Shown here: piece by piece, positions 25,062 through 37,000 of the stretch
How positions within the stretch are numbered: position 1 is the first letter of the stretch
Layout: each line of letters begins with the position of its first letter
Assembly: GCA_000469685.2 (NCBI GenBank)
Contig: LS997567.1
Span: 44,837,695 to 44,901,694, forward strand
DNA: 64,000 nt
Reading direction: 5' to 3'
Origin: Haemonchus contortus
Lineage: Eukaryota > Nematoda > Chromadorea > Rhabditida > Trichostrongylidae
The notes under the pieces: model-generated
The model's database searches: none
Told to the model about the DNA's origin: nothing
The model's input: the letters and a program-made list of their open reading frames with translations, nothing else
Position numbers and translations under genes: made by a program

Positions 25062-28000
25062 TGTGTATGTGTGTGTGTGTGTGTGTATGTGTGTGTGTGT
25101 CTGACCGGAAATACATAACTCCTGTCCCCGTGGACCGAAACCGTTCAAATTTGGTAAGAGTACAGGCGGCAGGGTGGGAACACTTTTAGTGGGTGGCAGG
25201 ACCGGACCCCGCCCAAATGGGGCGGGTTTGTGAGAAATAAATGTTCGAGTGAAAATTCAGAACTCATGTCCCCGTGATCCTAGAGCACTCAAAATCAGTA
25301 GGAGTACGGGCGGCATGGCAGCGTCAGACTCCGCCCACAATGGGCGGAGTTTGAGCAAAAATTCATAACTTCTGTCCCCGTGGAACTAGAGCGTTCAAAT
25401 TTGCTAGGAGTTATGGGAACAGAATGGGAACACCAGTGGTGGGTGGCCGGACCAGACTTCGCCCACAATAGTCGGAATTTGAGCAAGAATTCATAACCTC
25501 TGTTTCCGTGCACCCAGAGCGTTCATATTTGGTAGGAGTTATGGGAACAGGATGCGAACACTCACCGGTGACAGGACCAGACCCCGCTCACAGGGGTGGA
25601 GTTTGCGTGAAAATTGACAATTTGGCCGTAGGGTATTCGAAGTATTCCAACTGCACGAAAATTTCACGGAGGTACGCTTCCTTAGCCGAAATGTCCTTTT
25701 TTTCTCAGAATAATCGCCTTTGTGATATTGTACGATGTTCATACCGGATACAGCGAAGATGGCTTACAGAAAAAAAAACGCTCCCAATTCGGAGCAAATC
25801 CTGAGGGTGTAGAGCTTTCAAGAAAAAACGAGAATCCGAAAAGTTATTTACGCATAGCAAGTTTCTTACAGGAAGGAGGACCGCACGGCAAACCGGGCGA
25901 CACCATAAGAAGGAGGGAAGCTCGGCGTTAGCCGGGCGGCCCGACTGGTTCACTATAAGATCTATTCTTTCTAACGAAGAACCTAGTCGGCATTTTTTTA
26001 CAAGGAATGAATCTCAGAAAATCACCTCATCTTCCTGCATTACTTTCAGGGCGTCTGGCAATCGACCATGCTGTAAGTCATTTAGAGTGAGGCTACGTTC
26101 CATAAGCGTTTGAAACGGTATCACTAATTCACAATAGATCAATCCCATCGAAAATACATCTACTTTGAAAGTGTACGGTTTATTAGCCAACTGAAAATTG
26201 CAACGATGAAGTCGATGTTAAATGACTTTAACGCCGTTCCAATCGTACCTGCTCTGGGCTCATGTAGCCCCTCGTTCCCACATTGTCCGTATGAAGAGCT
26301 GATCGGGGAACACTCTTTTCGATGGGTTGATCCTCGGCCGGTACACATCTAGTGACCAGTCCCAGGTCGCCAACTTTCAGCGCCTGATCAGAAGCGAAGA
26401 AAATGTTTTGCGGCTGCAAAACACAATATATAATTGTGACTGGGTTCGCTCACACTACGAAATCGGTGTAATCGGAGACGAAGAAATTCGTCTCCGAGCG
26501 AATTAGAACCAATTACCAAATACCAGCAATAGCAACTTAAAACCTGAATTAGGTTGCTATCAGATGATTTTGATTTCTGAACCTTTAGAAAAAAAAACAT
26601 CTATCAATCGACCTCATCATTACTGTATACCCCGCTTTGTTCGATTATCTTCAGCCATCCTTCTGATAATGGAAATCAAATTTGTTTATTCTGTTTTCGA
26701 AAATGGAACAAGTATATGTATATATAAATATTATTATATATGTATATATTAAAATTCGATGTTGATGTACGAAGGAAGCGTGCAGTAACTTTCCTGATCA
26801 CAAAGCCAAAGATCATAAACCGGATTGCAAATTCATAGAATTTCAGTTCGAAAGGCGACAAACCAATTTACTTTTTACACATAAGACATTCCATGAGATA
26901 AACCCCCTTCATTGCTGAAGTTGATGCATTAGATTGACGTACTCTGCAAACCAATTCCAACTACATAGAAATATAATATCGAAAAAATCTGACTTGAAGG
27001 AGATGATGTTCTAAAAATAATTGTGGGAATGTTTTGAGAACTCTCAAAACCTTAGGGTTTTTTTTTTTGAATGAACATGCAAAACAACACAATGCAGCGA
27101 ACAATCAAATCAATAGAAATATCTATCTATTTAGTTAATATCACAATAATTTATTAATGCTTCTTGTTTTGGAATAACAAGATATGTACTCATGTGATCA
27201 TTTGAATAAATGGAACATTCTCGACCTATAAATGCGATTAATCTGTGATTATAGATGAATACAAACCACAAAACGAACCTTCGTTGCAATAATTCGCATC
27301 TTCAATGAACGTATTATACTAAAGTACTTCGATACGTACGGTATTCATTAGAGAATGAATCGCGCACTGATTGCAATCATATTTACTCAATCTAGTGAAC
27401 GGATGAAACGATAAAACAAACAACCAACATGGGAAACATTGAAAGCTTACCTTGATATCCCGATGGATCAAGCCCTGCTGATGAATGTAGCTCACTGCGC
27501 TGCACAACTGAGCCATCCACACTTTCATTGTACACACTGTTCGGTCCTCCCAAGACCGATGTTTGGATAACCAAGCATGAAGTGTCTGCTCTTGACATAG
27601 CTAAATTCACAACATTGTAAAACCTGAAGTTTTTCGAACTCTGCAATTAACGTCTCAAGCCATTTGATGGTTACCAACACCACATTATTCACCTGGTAAT
27701 ACTGATTTCTAAGAAATATAGCAAACCAACTTTAGAAGATCATCACGAAATGAGACTTCTCATATGGGCGAAGGCGTTCACCCACCTGCATCTGGATGTA
27801 AATATAAACAAAATTACTAGTGTTTGAGCTTGGCAATAGATCTTCATCGGTCGACGTAACCAGCACCATCTGTAATATAATGTAATCAAACACAAGTAAC
27901 AAAATGGAGAGGATGAAGAAAAACAAATGTTGTCAGCATATTTTAAACACACAGATAAAAACAAGAGAAATACGCAATTATTGCATTGGGCAATTGTAAT

Positions 28001-31000
28001 TGCAAAATTTTTTTATGAAATTCGATCAAAAAATGCACCTTTTTACCGATTTTCGATAGTTCATTGGAGTTAGCAACTAGGGAACTGCTGCAATCACCGG
28101 CTTCTCCATTTCCAAATACGATACTATCGGAATCTTCCTCACATTTCTCCATATGATCACCACCTAAACCTCCATTTGGAGAATTCTGTTCAATTACAAC
28201 CTCATGAAACAACTTAATTTCCTCACTGTATAGGAGCAGTTCATACAAAATCAATTCTTGCCATCAAATTTTTGTGACTGGAAACGCCGAGAACAGGAAT
28301 TATATGCCATGAACCTTTTGTGAAATGTTCCTCGCTGTCTGAAGATGATTCTTCCTGTTCAGCTCTGCTTCCGCTTGCATCATCAAGCCATGATCCGTCA
28401 CAACTACGTTCGTTGAAGGATGGAGCCACGATACCACTTAATGGATGTAATAAAGTTCTTGAAAAGGAACTGGGTAGTTCAATAAAATCAATGGGTGAAG
28501 CTAAATGATGCCATAATACTTCACGGACTACACTGGAGGCTTGTTTGAAAGATTAAGAGGCTAGTAGAGATGCTTCATCTCACTTAAAGTAAAAAATTCG
28601 TTATTCATCAGTCGGTAATCAATGCTTTTGCTGTCCCGTGGGACGAGCCGGTTTCTTCCTTAGAAAATTGTTATTTCTCAAAAAAAAATGAGTGATTGCG
28701 GTCAAAACATTTGAAAACAAACGGTACAAAAGAATATTTTGCAAATCTTCCAGCAATATTCAAATTTTGCCCAACATTCGTGGCTACTCGTGGACAGTGA
28801 CGCCAGTGTATTACGAACCTCCAACTAAGAATCCCAGCAAGTAACTTTGTCCATTCCACCAACTCTGAACGGTTGCTCAAGGCGGAGACGGTTGTGCAAG
28901 TGAGATTGACCGGTCAGCCATACACATCAGTTTCGTTATCAAAGCTCACACACTGGGATGTAAGGCAACAGGTCATCATTTATGTTGATGCTCTCATCCT
29001 TGTTGTTCATGCTTGGATTTCGGTGCCTCATCCAAAAAGCCTCTAAGGTTTTCCTAGCATCAATACTATTTTCGCAGGCTAAAATTGCGCATTGAATGTC
29101 AAATTCACATGGTTCCCTCTGTGCCTGCCAAGCGGTGCAACCAAGCTATTCATTCATTTGCTTACGAGATGTTCCCTTACGTGAAATCTCCCAGTTCCTA
29201 CAATATGGCAGCATCACATGTCAAACACTAAAGCTGGAAGACCACAGCACTATGTGCACAGTCTCCTACATTTGCATACGGACAGATCACACAGTTATCC
29301 ATGACACAGATCCCGTTATATAGACAATTGTGGCAAACTAGCGTTTAATGTTGTCTCTTGGTGGATTAGCTAATAAGACGTCATTGACTGGATCTTCTTC
29401 GGCATTTCTTGAGTTGGTTTTTTCTTGAGTTAGTTTAACGTACTGCTATTGGGCGCTAACATTGTTAAACAACCCATCCATTTCTGATTGAGTTGAAGTC
29501 GTGTTGATGTGACGACAGTAAATTATGGGCGAGCGCGCTTAGCACTAGACGTTTTAATTTACTCAAAAAGCAGACAGCAGGAACCGGTGCCAACCGCTGC
29601 TCCATCGCAAACCCTCTCACCTGAGAGTAGTACCATACGAACCATTCGAATATATTGCACTTCAAGCACTCCTTCATAAAAGTCGTTACTTGTGCGGAGC
29701 TCAATCCAAACGTCACCTCTTTTTTTGCGTGCTCGTCAGGCATTTGCGAATCCTAGCCCATGATCAGCTGTGTTGATGGAGCGACCGATCGCATTTCATG
29801 GTTTTGTAATACAATTATCGGCCAACTTCATATCCATTAACATCACATCTGCCAAACACGAGACCATTCTTAGATCGCCTACGTTCTTGCAGTTTTCTAC
29901 CGAACGGTATTGTGGAGTCGCTTGATGTGTCTGCACTCTACGCCAACGTTAGGTGCGACGGAGCCTTACGAGCAGTTTCAGAAGTGCTTGATGCGCACGC
30001 AAGAAGTGTGGTGTTTGGATTGAGCAAAGCACAAATACTGACTCTCATCGAAAAGTGCCTGAACTGCAATATGTTTAATTGACCGTAAGATATTAGGTTG
30101 ACGCATAATTATTGCGGATTCTTTTGCGGCTTCTTTTCTAACGATACAATTTGAAAATTGAATCCGGGATTTGATAAAAATAATCTTTCTGCTTTCCTTA
30201 ACACGTTGACGACAACGCGCGTTTGGGCACTTTTGGCGGCGTGGGACCGACGCAATGTTTACGGCCCCGTCGACCGCGGGATTTCGAAGCTTGAGAGTGG
30301 AAACTACCTCCAACTACATATCGCTACCTAGTAATTCGATTGATAAAATGAAAAACACACAAAAGGGTTCTATATAATAAATATTCCGCTTTATGAAAAG
30401 TTTATACAGACATGAAAATGGCTGGGAGAGAAGAAAACTCGGAAGATGCTTCACAACTCAGCCATCTTCCGACATAGAACTAGAACTCCTTAATGCTGTT
30501 GAAACTCAAATTCAATAGCTGGCTTTTAATGTTTTCCTTTTACTTGCTTATTGATCTCAACGGAAATGTCGATGTTTGAAGTAGGCTCATAATTTTGTGA
30601 GACTTGGAAAACCTGTGTGAAGATGAAGCATATCTGGTCATATTATAAACATTCTGTTTATAGCTTTGTTACTGCTCGGTCTATTATATAAACACAAAAA
30701 AAACATACGAATAAATCGCACATGCGCAAAAAAAAAAGCTGCGAAATGAGCGTGGGACACATGTGTCCCGCGTTGTCCCACGTGGCCTGCGAAACGCGGG
30801 ACATATATGTCCCGCGCTGTCGTCAACGTGTTAACAGAACTGCGTCTAAAAACTCATCTTCACTTTTGCCACATAAGGCTCTACAACTTAAGAAAGGTTG
30901 GAAGGTGACACAGTCATAAAGTGATCTCAACGAAATTCACGGCGATGGAACAGTCAGCCGAAGCCGGATAAGGAATGGAATCTGCTTCTACGTTTGCCCT

Positions 31001-34000
31001 ATTCACCAACAAAACACCTATGGATTATCACGTCAATCGTCCGTTGAAATTGGCTAAGGAATGGAACTTTCGACGAAATGGATGACTTGATGGCAGACGT
31101 CAAGGCGTGGATCGCCTCCAAGAATCGGAACTTCTTTGTCTGTGGAATCCGACTGCCTAGCAAATGGGAAGCAGTGCTTGGCATAGATGATGAGTAGGTT
31201 CCGGAGTAGTTACTTGCACATGCCTTTGCTAAATATTTCTATCGTTTCTTTCAGTAGAATTTGCCAAAAAGAATCCGCAGCAATCATGCATCAACCTAAT
31301 ACTTTTCACAGATAATAGGGCTTGCGATGGAATAGCGGTTGGCACCGGTCCTTGCTGTCTGCTCTATGAGTAGAATCGAACGTGTAGTGCTAGCACACTT
31401 GCCCATAATTTACTGTCGTTACATTGACTACTGTTTCATCACAACTTCAACTCAACCAGGAATTGATGAGTTGTTTAACATCTTCAACAGCCAATCTCAA
31501 AACATAAAACTATCATTAGAAGTCATCGCGAAGGATTGTTGTATTTTGAATCTCAGATGAGTTAACAGTAAAAAAAATGTGAAGTGGTGTAAAAAAAGGA
31601 AGCTCTTTGACGTGATCATTCACGCAACGTCGGAACACCTGAACTGTAAACGTGCAGTAATACGAAACATATGGGTAGAAAAGGGCTGTGGAGGTATGTA
31701 GTGGCAACGAGCAGCCGGAATAGCTTACCAGGGAAGGAGCCCAAGTCGAAGTGGCCATTTGAAGTGAGACCTACACAGCTAGACGTGTTTTTGGATGCTG
31801 ATTTCAGATCTGCTTTCCAAATTTGCCGAGCGTTTCTCTGAACGGAGTTATGGGGGTGGTTTCATTTAGCTCAGCATGAGAAAACTTAAATTACACGGAT
31901 GTTCCTCCCTTCTCAACGACGGCTTGGTGTAGTGGTAAGCGTGTCGCTTTATAGGCGAGAGGTTAGGGCTCGAGTTCTTTGGGGGACGTGATCTTTGCAT
32001 TATATAGAATTTTCCCTTTAAGGACGAAAAAAATACTCTTACAGTGAGATTATCACGTTTTATGACCTTTTAATGCCTTTGCTGATACCTTCTCCTACCT
32101 ACCTACCTGTTACCGTGTGAATGACTCCTCCGTGCGCAAAATTCGGAGGGAAAATGCAAAATGTCTGGGAGGGAAAATGCATATGGTGAGCAATGATGAT
32201 GCTAGAGTGGGTGTTGATGCTAGATTGGGTGCGATGGTGCATAGCAGCTCCGGATCACCAATACCGGCGCTGGTGATAGTGGACTCGAAGACCAGAAAGC
32301 TATCATATCACCTCCACAAAAGCAGGTGAAGGGATTGACACCCTGCTCGAGGCTACCACGAGGCTAATGCAGCCCGATAGAGGCTTATTTCTCTTTTCCT
32401 TTTTAAAATATGGTTAAACGCACCACCTCATATGAAATAGCTCATAATCTCAACTTTTGCGTGTACACACGAGACCCCATTCCTTGCTCATCATTGCTTG
32501 TCCACATTTAGTTCTGTCCGTCTAGATTTAGGAAATTTCTCATATATGCATGGTATGCCGCCGGCTGCTTAAGCACTCACACGGGTGATTTTGCGACGTC
32601 TACACAATTCATTTTTCCATCTGATTTGGGGTAGTAATTGTAAAGCAATGGACTGTGACGAGTTCTTTTTCATCCGTTGCTCCCATTGTGAGAAGCTTCT
32701 TTGTTTCAAGTGTTGCGTATTAGAGTATCACATTTGTTCATTCAAGTGACAAAAGTTATCTTACTGTGAATATGGAGTGCATGGGCATGCGAGTAGACCC
32801 GAAGTATTACTTTATGTGGATGGATATCAGCAAGAGCATTAAAAGGTCATAAACCGTGATAAAACCACCGTGAGAGTATTTTCTAGTCCTTGAGGGAAAA
32901 ATTCTATATGATGCAAAAATCACGTCCCCCAAAAAGCTCGAACCCTCGCCTCTCGCCCATAAAGCGTCACAATTACCACTCTACAAAGCCGCCCTTGAGA
33001 GGAGCGGAACATTCATGTAATTCAAGATTTCTTATGTTAAGCAATCTGAAACCACCCTCATGACTTCGTTCAGAGAAACGCTCGGCAAATTTGGAAAGCA
33101 GATTTGAAGTCAGCATCCAAAAACACGTCTAGCAGTGTAGGTCCCATTTCAAATGGCCACTTCGACCTGGGATCCTTCCCTGTTTAGAAGATTAGCTCAG
33201 TGAATAGCTAATCTCAACAGACACAGGACACATAGCGCAGCAGCATAGAACGCGAAGCAGACCAAGGCTTTCCCCATGAATAAAGATAAGTTTAATCTTC
33301 AATCAAAAAAGCCTCGAAAGAGCGGACCTAGCCAATGAAGTCAACTGATTGAAACATCAAGAGACAACATTGAACACAAGCTGTTTAGAAATCGTCTCCA
33401 TTACCGGATTTGTATCACAGATATTTGACTAACCCAGTGGAAACGTAGGAGACTGTGCGCATCGGGTCGTGGTCTACCTTGTTCCTTCATGTGAGGGAAC
33501 ATTTCGCACGTAAACGATTAAATAGCTTGGTTGCTGCGCTTGGCAAATACAGTAGAAAAGTAATGCTGACTGTGATTTTGACGCTTAATTCAGGATTTTG
33601 GTCTACGAGATCAGTTGCGAACTATTACTGGGTAGCAGATGACCGGCGGTTTCACTTGCTCTAATCGTCTCCGTCTTGAGCAACCGTTCGTTAATGGTGC
33701 AGCTGACAAGTTTGACTTGTTGGGATTCCTACTTAGTTAGTATACGATTGAATAGCTTGGTTGCACCGCTAGGCAAACACAGTAGAAAAGTAATGCTGTT
33801 TATGACTTTGAGGTTAAATTCGTTGGCATGAGTTGGAACAGCTGAGAGTTTGTCTGCTTCAAGCGTGATACGTAGCGCCCTGAAGTCTTCAAACGCTTTC
33901 AAGCCTTCGAGAACGACGAACTTGTCGAAACCTCAGACACAATAAATTTTCCATCAATGGAAAAACTGTTTCGCACAGAAACATTGATTACCTATTGAAC

Positions 34001-37000
34001 AAATACCGAGGTTTCAAGGAAATTACTTCATTATTTATTTATCCACCAGTTGGGCTATACACGCTTGGGACTGTAGTCCACAACAGCTGATCTGCGGTGG
34101 AATCATTCACCAAAATGTTTGATGTATCAGAATGAGATAGTTATCTCTAGATTTGAATGCTAGGACCGCTTTGAGGAAATCCGCTCGATATATTTTATTT
34201 GAGCAGAGTCAATAGTTGTTGGTCATAGCTCCGTCCATCACATTACAGACCCTTTCCACTGAAAGCTTGACCAACTTCTTTTCGCTGCCCCCAACAATTT
34301 TCTCCACATTCTAGAACGTTTCTGTACAGTTGCCCACCCAGTTCAAGCACGCGACCGCGTTTCTCCTACCAATCGGGTCGCTCGGCTAACGCCGGACTTC
34401 CTCCTTCTCAGGAGAGAGTTGTAATAATCGGCAAATCGCCTCTCCTTCTTTAGAATAAATACTTTCGGAACAAGAAACACGAAAGAGGACTGACACGCGT
34501 AAGTGTGAATTCAGTATGTGCCGATGCCTATGCCTATAATTAAAGTCTTGATCTGTTGGTGTACACCTTGAAAATGACCCATTCGAGGTTTAGCCGGTCC
34601 AAATTGAATGTTCTTTCCCACGCCCCGTTCGTTGTGGGCAGAGTTCAGTCGCGCCACATATCATTAGTGTTTCCATATTCCCCCTGAACTACCAAATGTT
34701 AGCGTTTCAGGTCCAATATGACGTTTTCAGTCAAGCCCCGCTCCTTGTGCGCGGAGTTAAGTCCTGCCACCTATCATTAGCATTTCTATCTTGCCTCCTG
34801 CTCTCCTACTAAATTTGAACTCTCTAGGTCCACGGGAACCGGAGTTATGACTTTCCGATCAAACACACACATACACGCACACACACACAGCACAACACAC
34901 ACTTAGCGCGTTAAGTATAGTAGTATAGCATCTAACCGCTATTTTCCGCTCTCTAGGACATTTTTGGACAGAGATGCTACTTTTTAAGAACCAAGCATAT
35001 TAGGGAACGCACCGCCCATCGTGGGTGGAACTCCGCTGCGTTTGGTTGTTTTTCATGCCCAGCACTCATGAAGTCTTGTACACTCGTTTTATTTTTTCTG
35101 GCCTCCAGCGTTTCGTTGAGAACTTATGCGTCAAATACCGCCCAATGTGAGTAAGCTCCGTCCTCCACTAATGAGTTTCTTTCTTATTGATCATTCCTCA
35201 CTGTACTGTACTGTACTTCCTTCCCAGCATCTGGGCGGAGGTGATGTAGTGGCAAGTGGCGCACTATGGCCCGTATGCTAACACGCAGGGTAGGGAAGGG
35301 GAGAGTCTTCCCAAGGAAATGTTTGCCAAGAGCGCGAACGTTCAAATAGTGTTTTTGCCTTTGTTCTGTGTCAAGATAGTCGCAATGGAGCAGAGTTATT
35401 TCCTATAAACAGGTGAAGAATCGACAGACCTCGAAGATCATGTGATGTTTGCCTCTGCGACTTTACCCTAGCGAGAGCTCAAAGAAGCTGACCCCATTCA
35501 CCCCCCCCCCCCCTGGGAGGGGAGGCCTGCCTACCCAGGGCGGGGGATGAACATACCCCAAAAATTGAGCTGGGGCGCCGATGGTATTGCACGCCGCTGG
35601 TATTGCTCGCCGCTACCCGCTATTCACTACATTATTCGACTGAGCGCTTATTCCCCTGATTCCTGCTGCCGAATCCGTCAATTCTACTGCTCTGATTTTA
35701 TTCTACTGCTGCAACCAACTACCAGTCGATTTATATTGCTGAACTCGTTGCTATTAAGCAGTTGAAGTTTCAGCTAAGCAGGTTTTCTTTCTAGACTTAC
35801 ACCAGTTATCTTGAGCATTTTTGCATCATGATCCTGGTGTAATTTGAGAAGGAAATCAGAATTATTTCTGTCAGCAACTATCAACTAATTTTCCGACTCA
35901 ATTGTGCATTCTGGATACTCCTGCCATGGTAGGTAGAGGTAACATTACGCTATGTCGAGCTGCAGTCTTTATTGTTTCATTTTACAGATTTTTTCCACCC
36001 CTAAACCTTTATCGTCGTTAAGTGTTGCATTTGTAATCGTATACCTTCTAGTCCACTTTGCTTTTCTTTTTTCAAACGAATGCTGCTCCAAAAGGGGTTG
36101 CAAACTTTTGCATAGAAGTTACTTCTTTCGTTGGTGCGAAAACACGATGCCCACTTTGCTATCCACGTCTTTCATAAGCGAGTGAAAGGTGAATACTCGA
36201 AGATAAATAATGGTGGCAACAGTCAGAAAGCCTGGCGTCTGGAGAAAAAAAAGCATGTTGCTGAACAAGAGGTATGTGTATATCACGTTTAAAGGTTGAA
36301 ATAGGCACTGCAATGAACTGAAATTTTTGAGGCGGTAATTGGAGAAAAGTATATCTACCAAATGTACATCAGTGCTAGAGAAGGGGAATAAATTTTTGGA
36401 GAGGTGAAGCCTACGGCTGCGGCGCTGGGGGTGGGTGCGTAAAGGAAGGTTGCGTGAAGGACTGTCGAGGTATGAGGTCCCTAAACCGAGGATTGCGCAG
36501 AAATATAAAGGTTGAAAAGCGGAGGAAATGGTACATATCGAATAAGTAATCGTGAACGGATTGGTGGTGATTCTCTAAACGCTTCTTTTTCTTACTGTTC
36601 TCTTCATTTATTTATTTTTACACAATTAACACGTTGACGACAACGCGCGGGACACATATGTCCCGCGTTTTGCAGGCCACGTGGGACAACGCTGGACATA
36701 TTTGTCCCGCGCTCATTTCGCAATTTTTTTAAGCGCATGCGTAATATATTAAAATGCTTTTTGTGTTTATATTACAAATCAAACAGTAACAAAGCTATAA
36801 ACACAATGGTCCATAAAATGATCAGATATAAGGTAGCCATTTTATCAGATGGCAAGCTATTTATTTGTTTTAGAGAGCACCCTCTATGAATGTAATGTCT
36901 TCTGGAAACTGGAAACTTCAGTACTCTACAGGGGAGATCGACTATCATGCCTGGTTGCTGGTAAAGATGGCAGTTTATCTCGGCAGGCGACTTGCTTCGA

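Larger units (their letters stand above)
29875..31700 (+). pseudogene. Penelope-like reverse transcriptase, split by a mariner element
   Basis: Upstream part (to 30,090): [57 protein letters not shown]. Downstream part (from 31,302): [22 protein letters not shown], then [20 protein letters not shown], where the second catalytic Asp reads Tyr. After that [11 protein letters not shown] mariner with TA duplication occupies 30,093-31,299. The pieces read in the same direction and join at the insertion point. It starts about 115 bp from the oppositely oriented copy at 29,465-29,760. Confidence 0.75.

Noticed and set aside
24856..25104. Frame with a long Cys-Val run resembling a metal-binding repeat
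   Set aside because: It is the (TG)n tract of a repeat head inside a PERK intron.
31919..31990. Possible functional tRNA gene
   Set aside because: A and B box-like blocks exist, but no acceptor stem closes and the sequence is duplicated inversely in the fold-back arms.
35505..35545. Poly-C / poly-G run and short hairpin as a regulatory site
   Set aside because: Simple sequence next to a dispersed repeat; nothing ties it to a gene.
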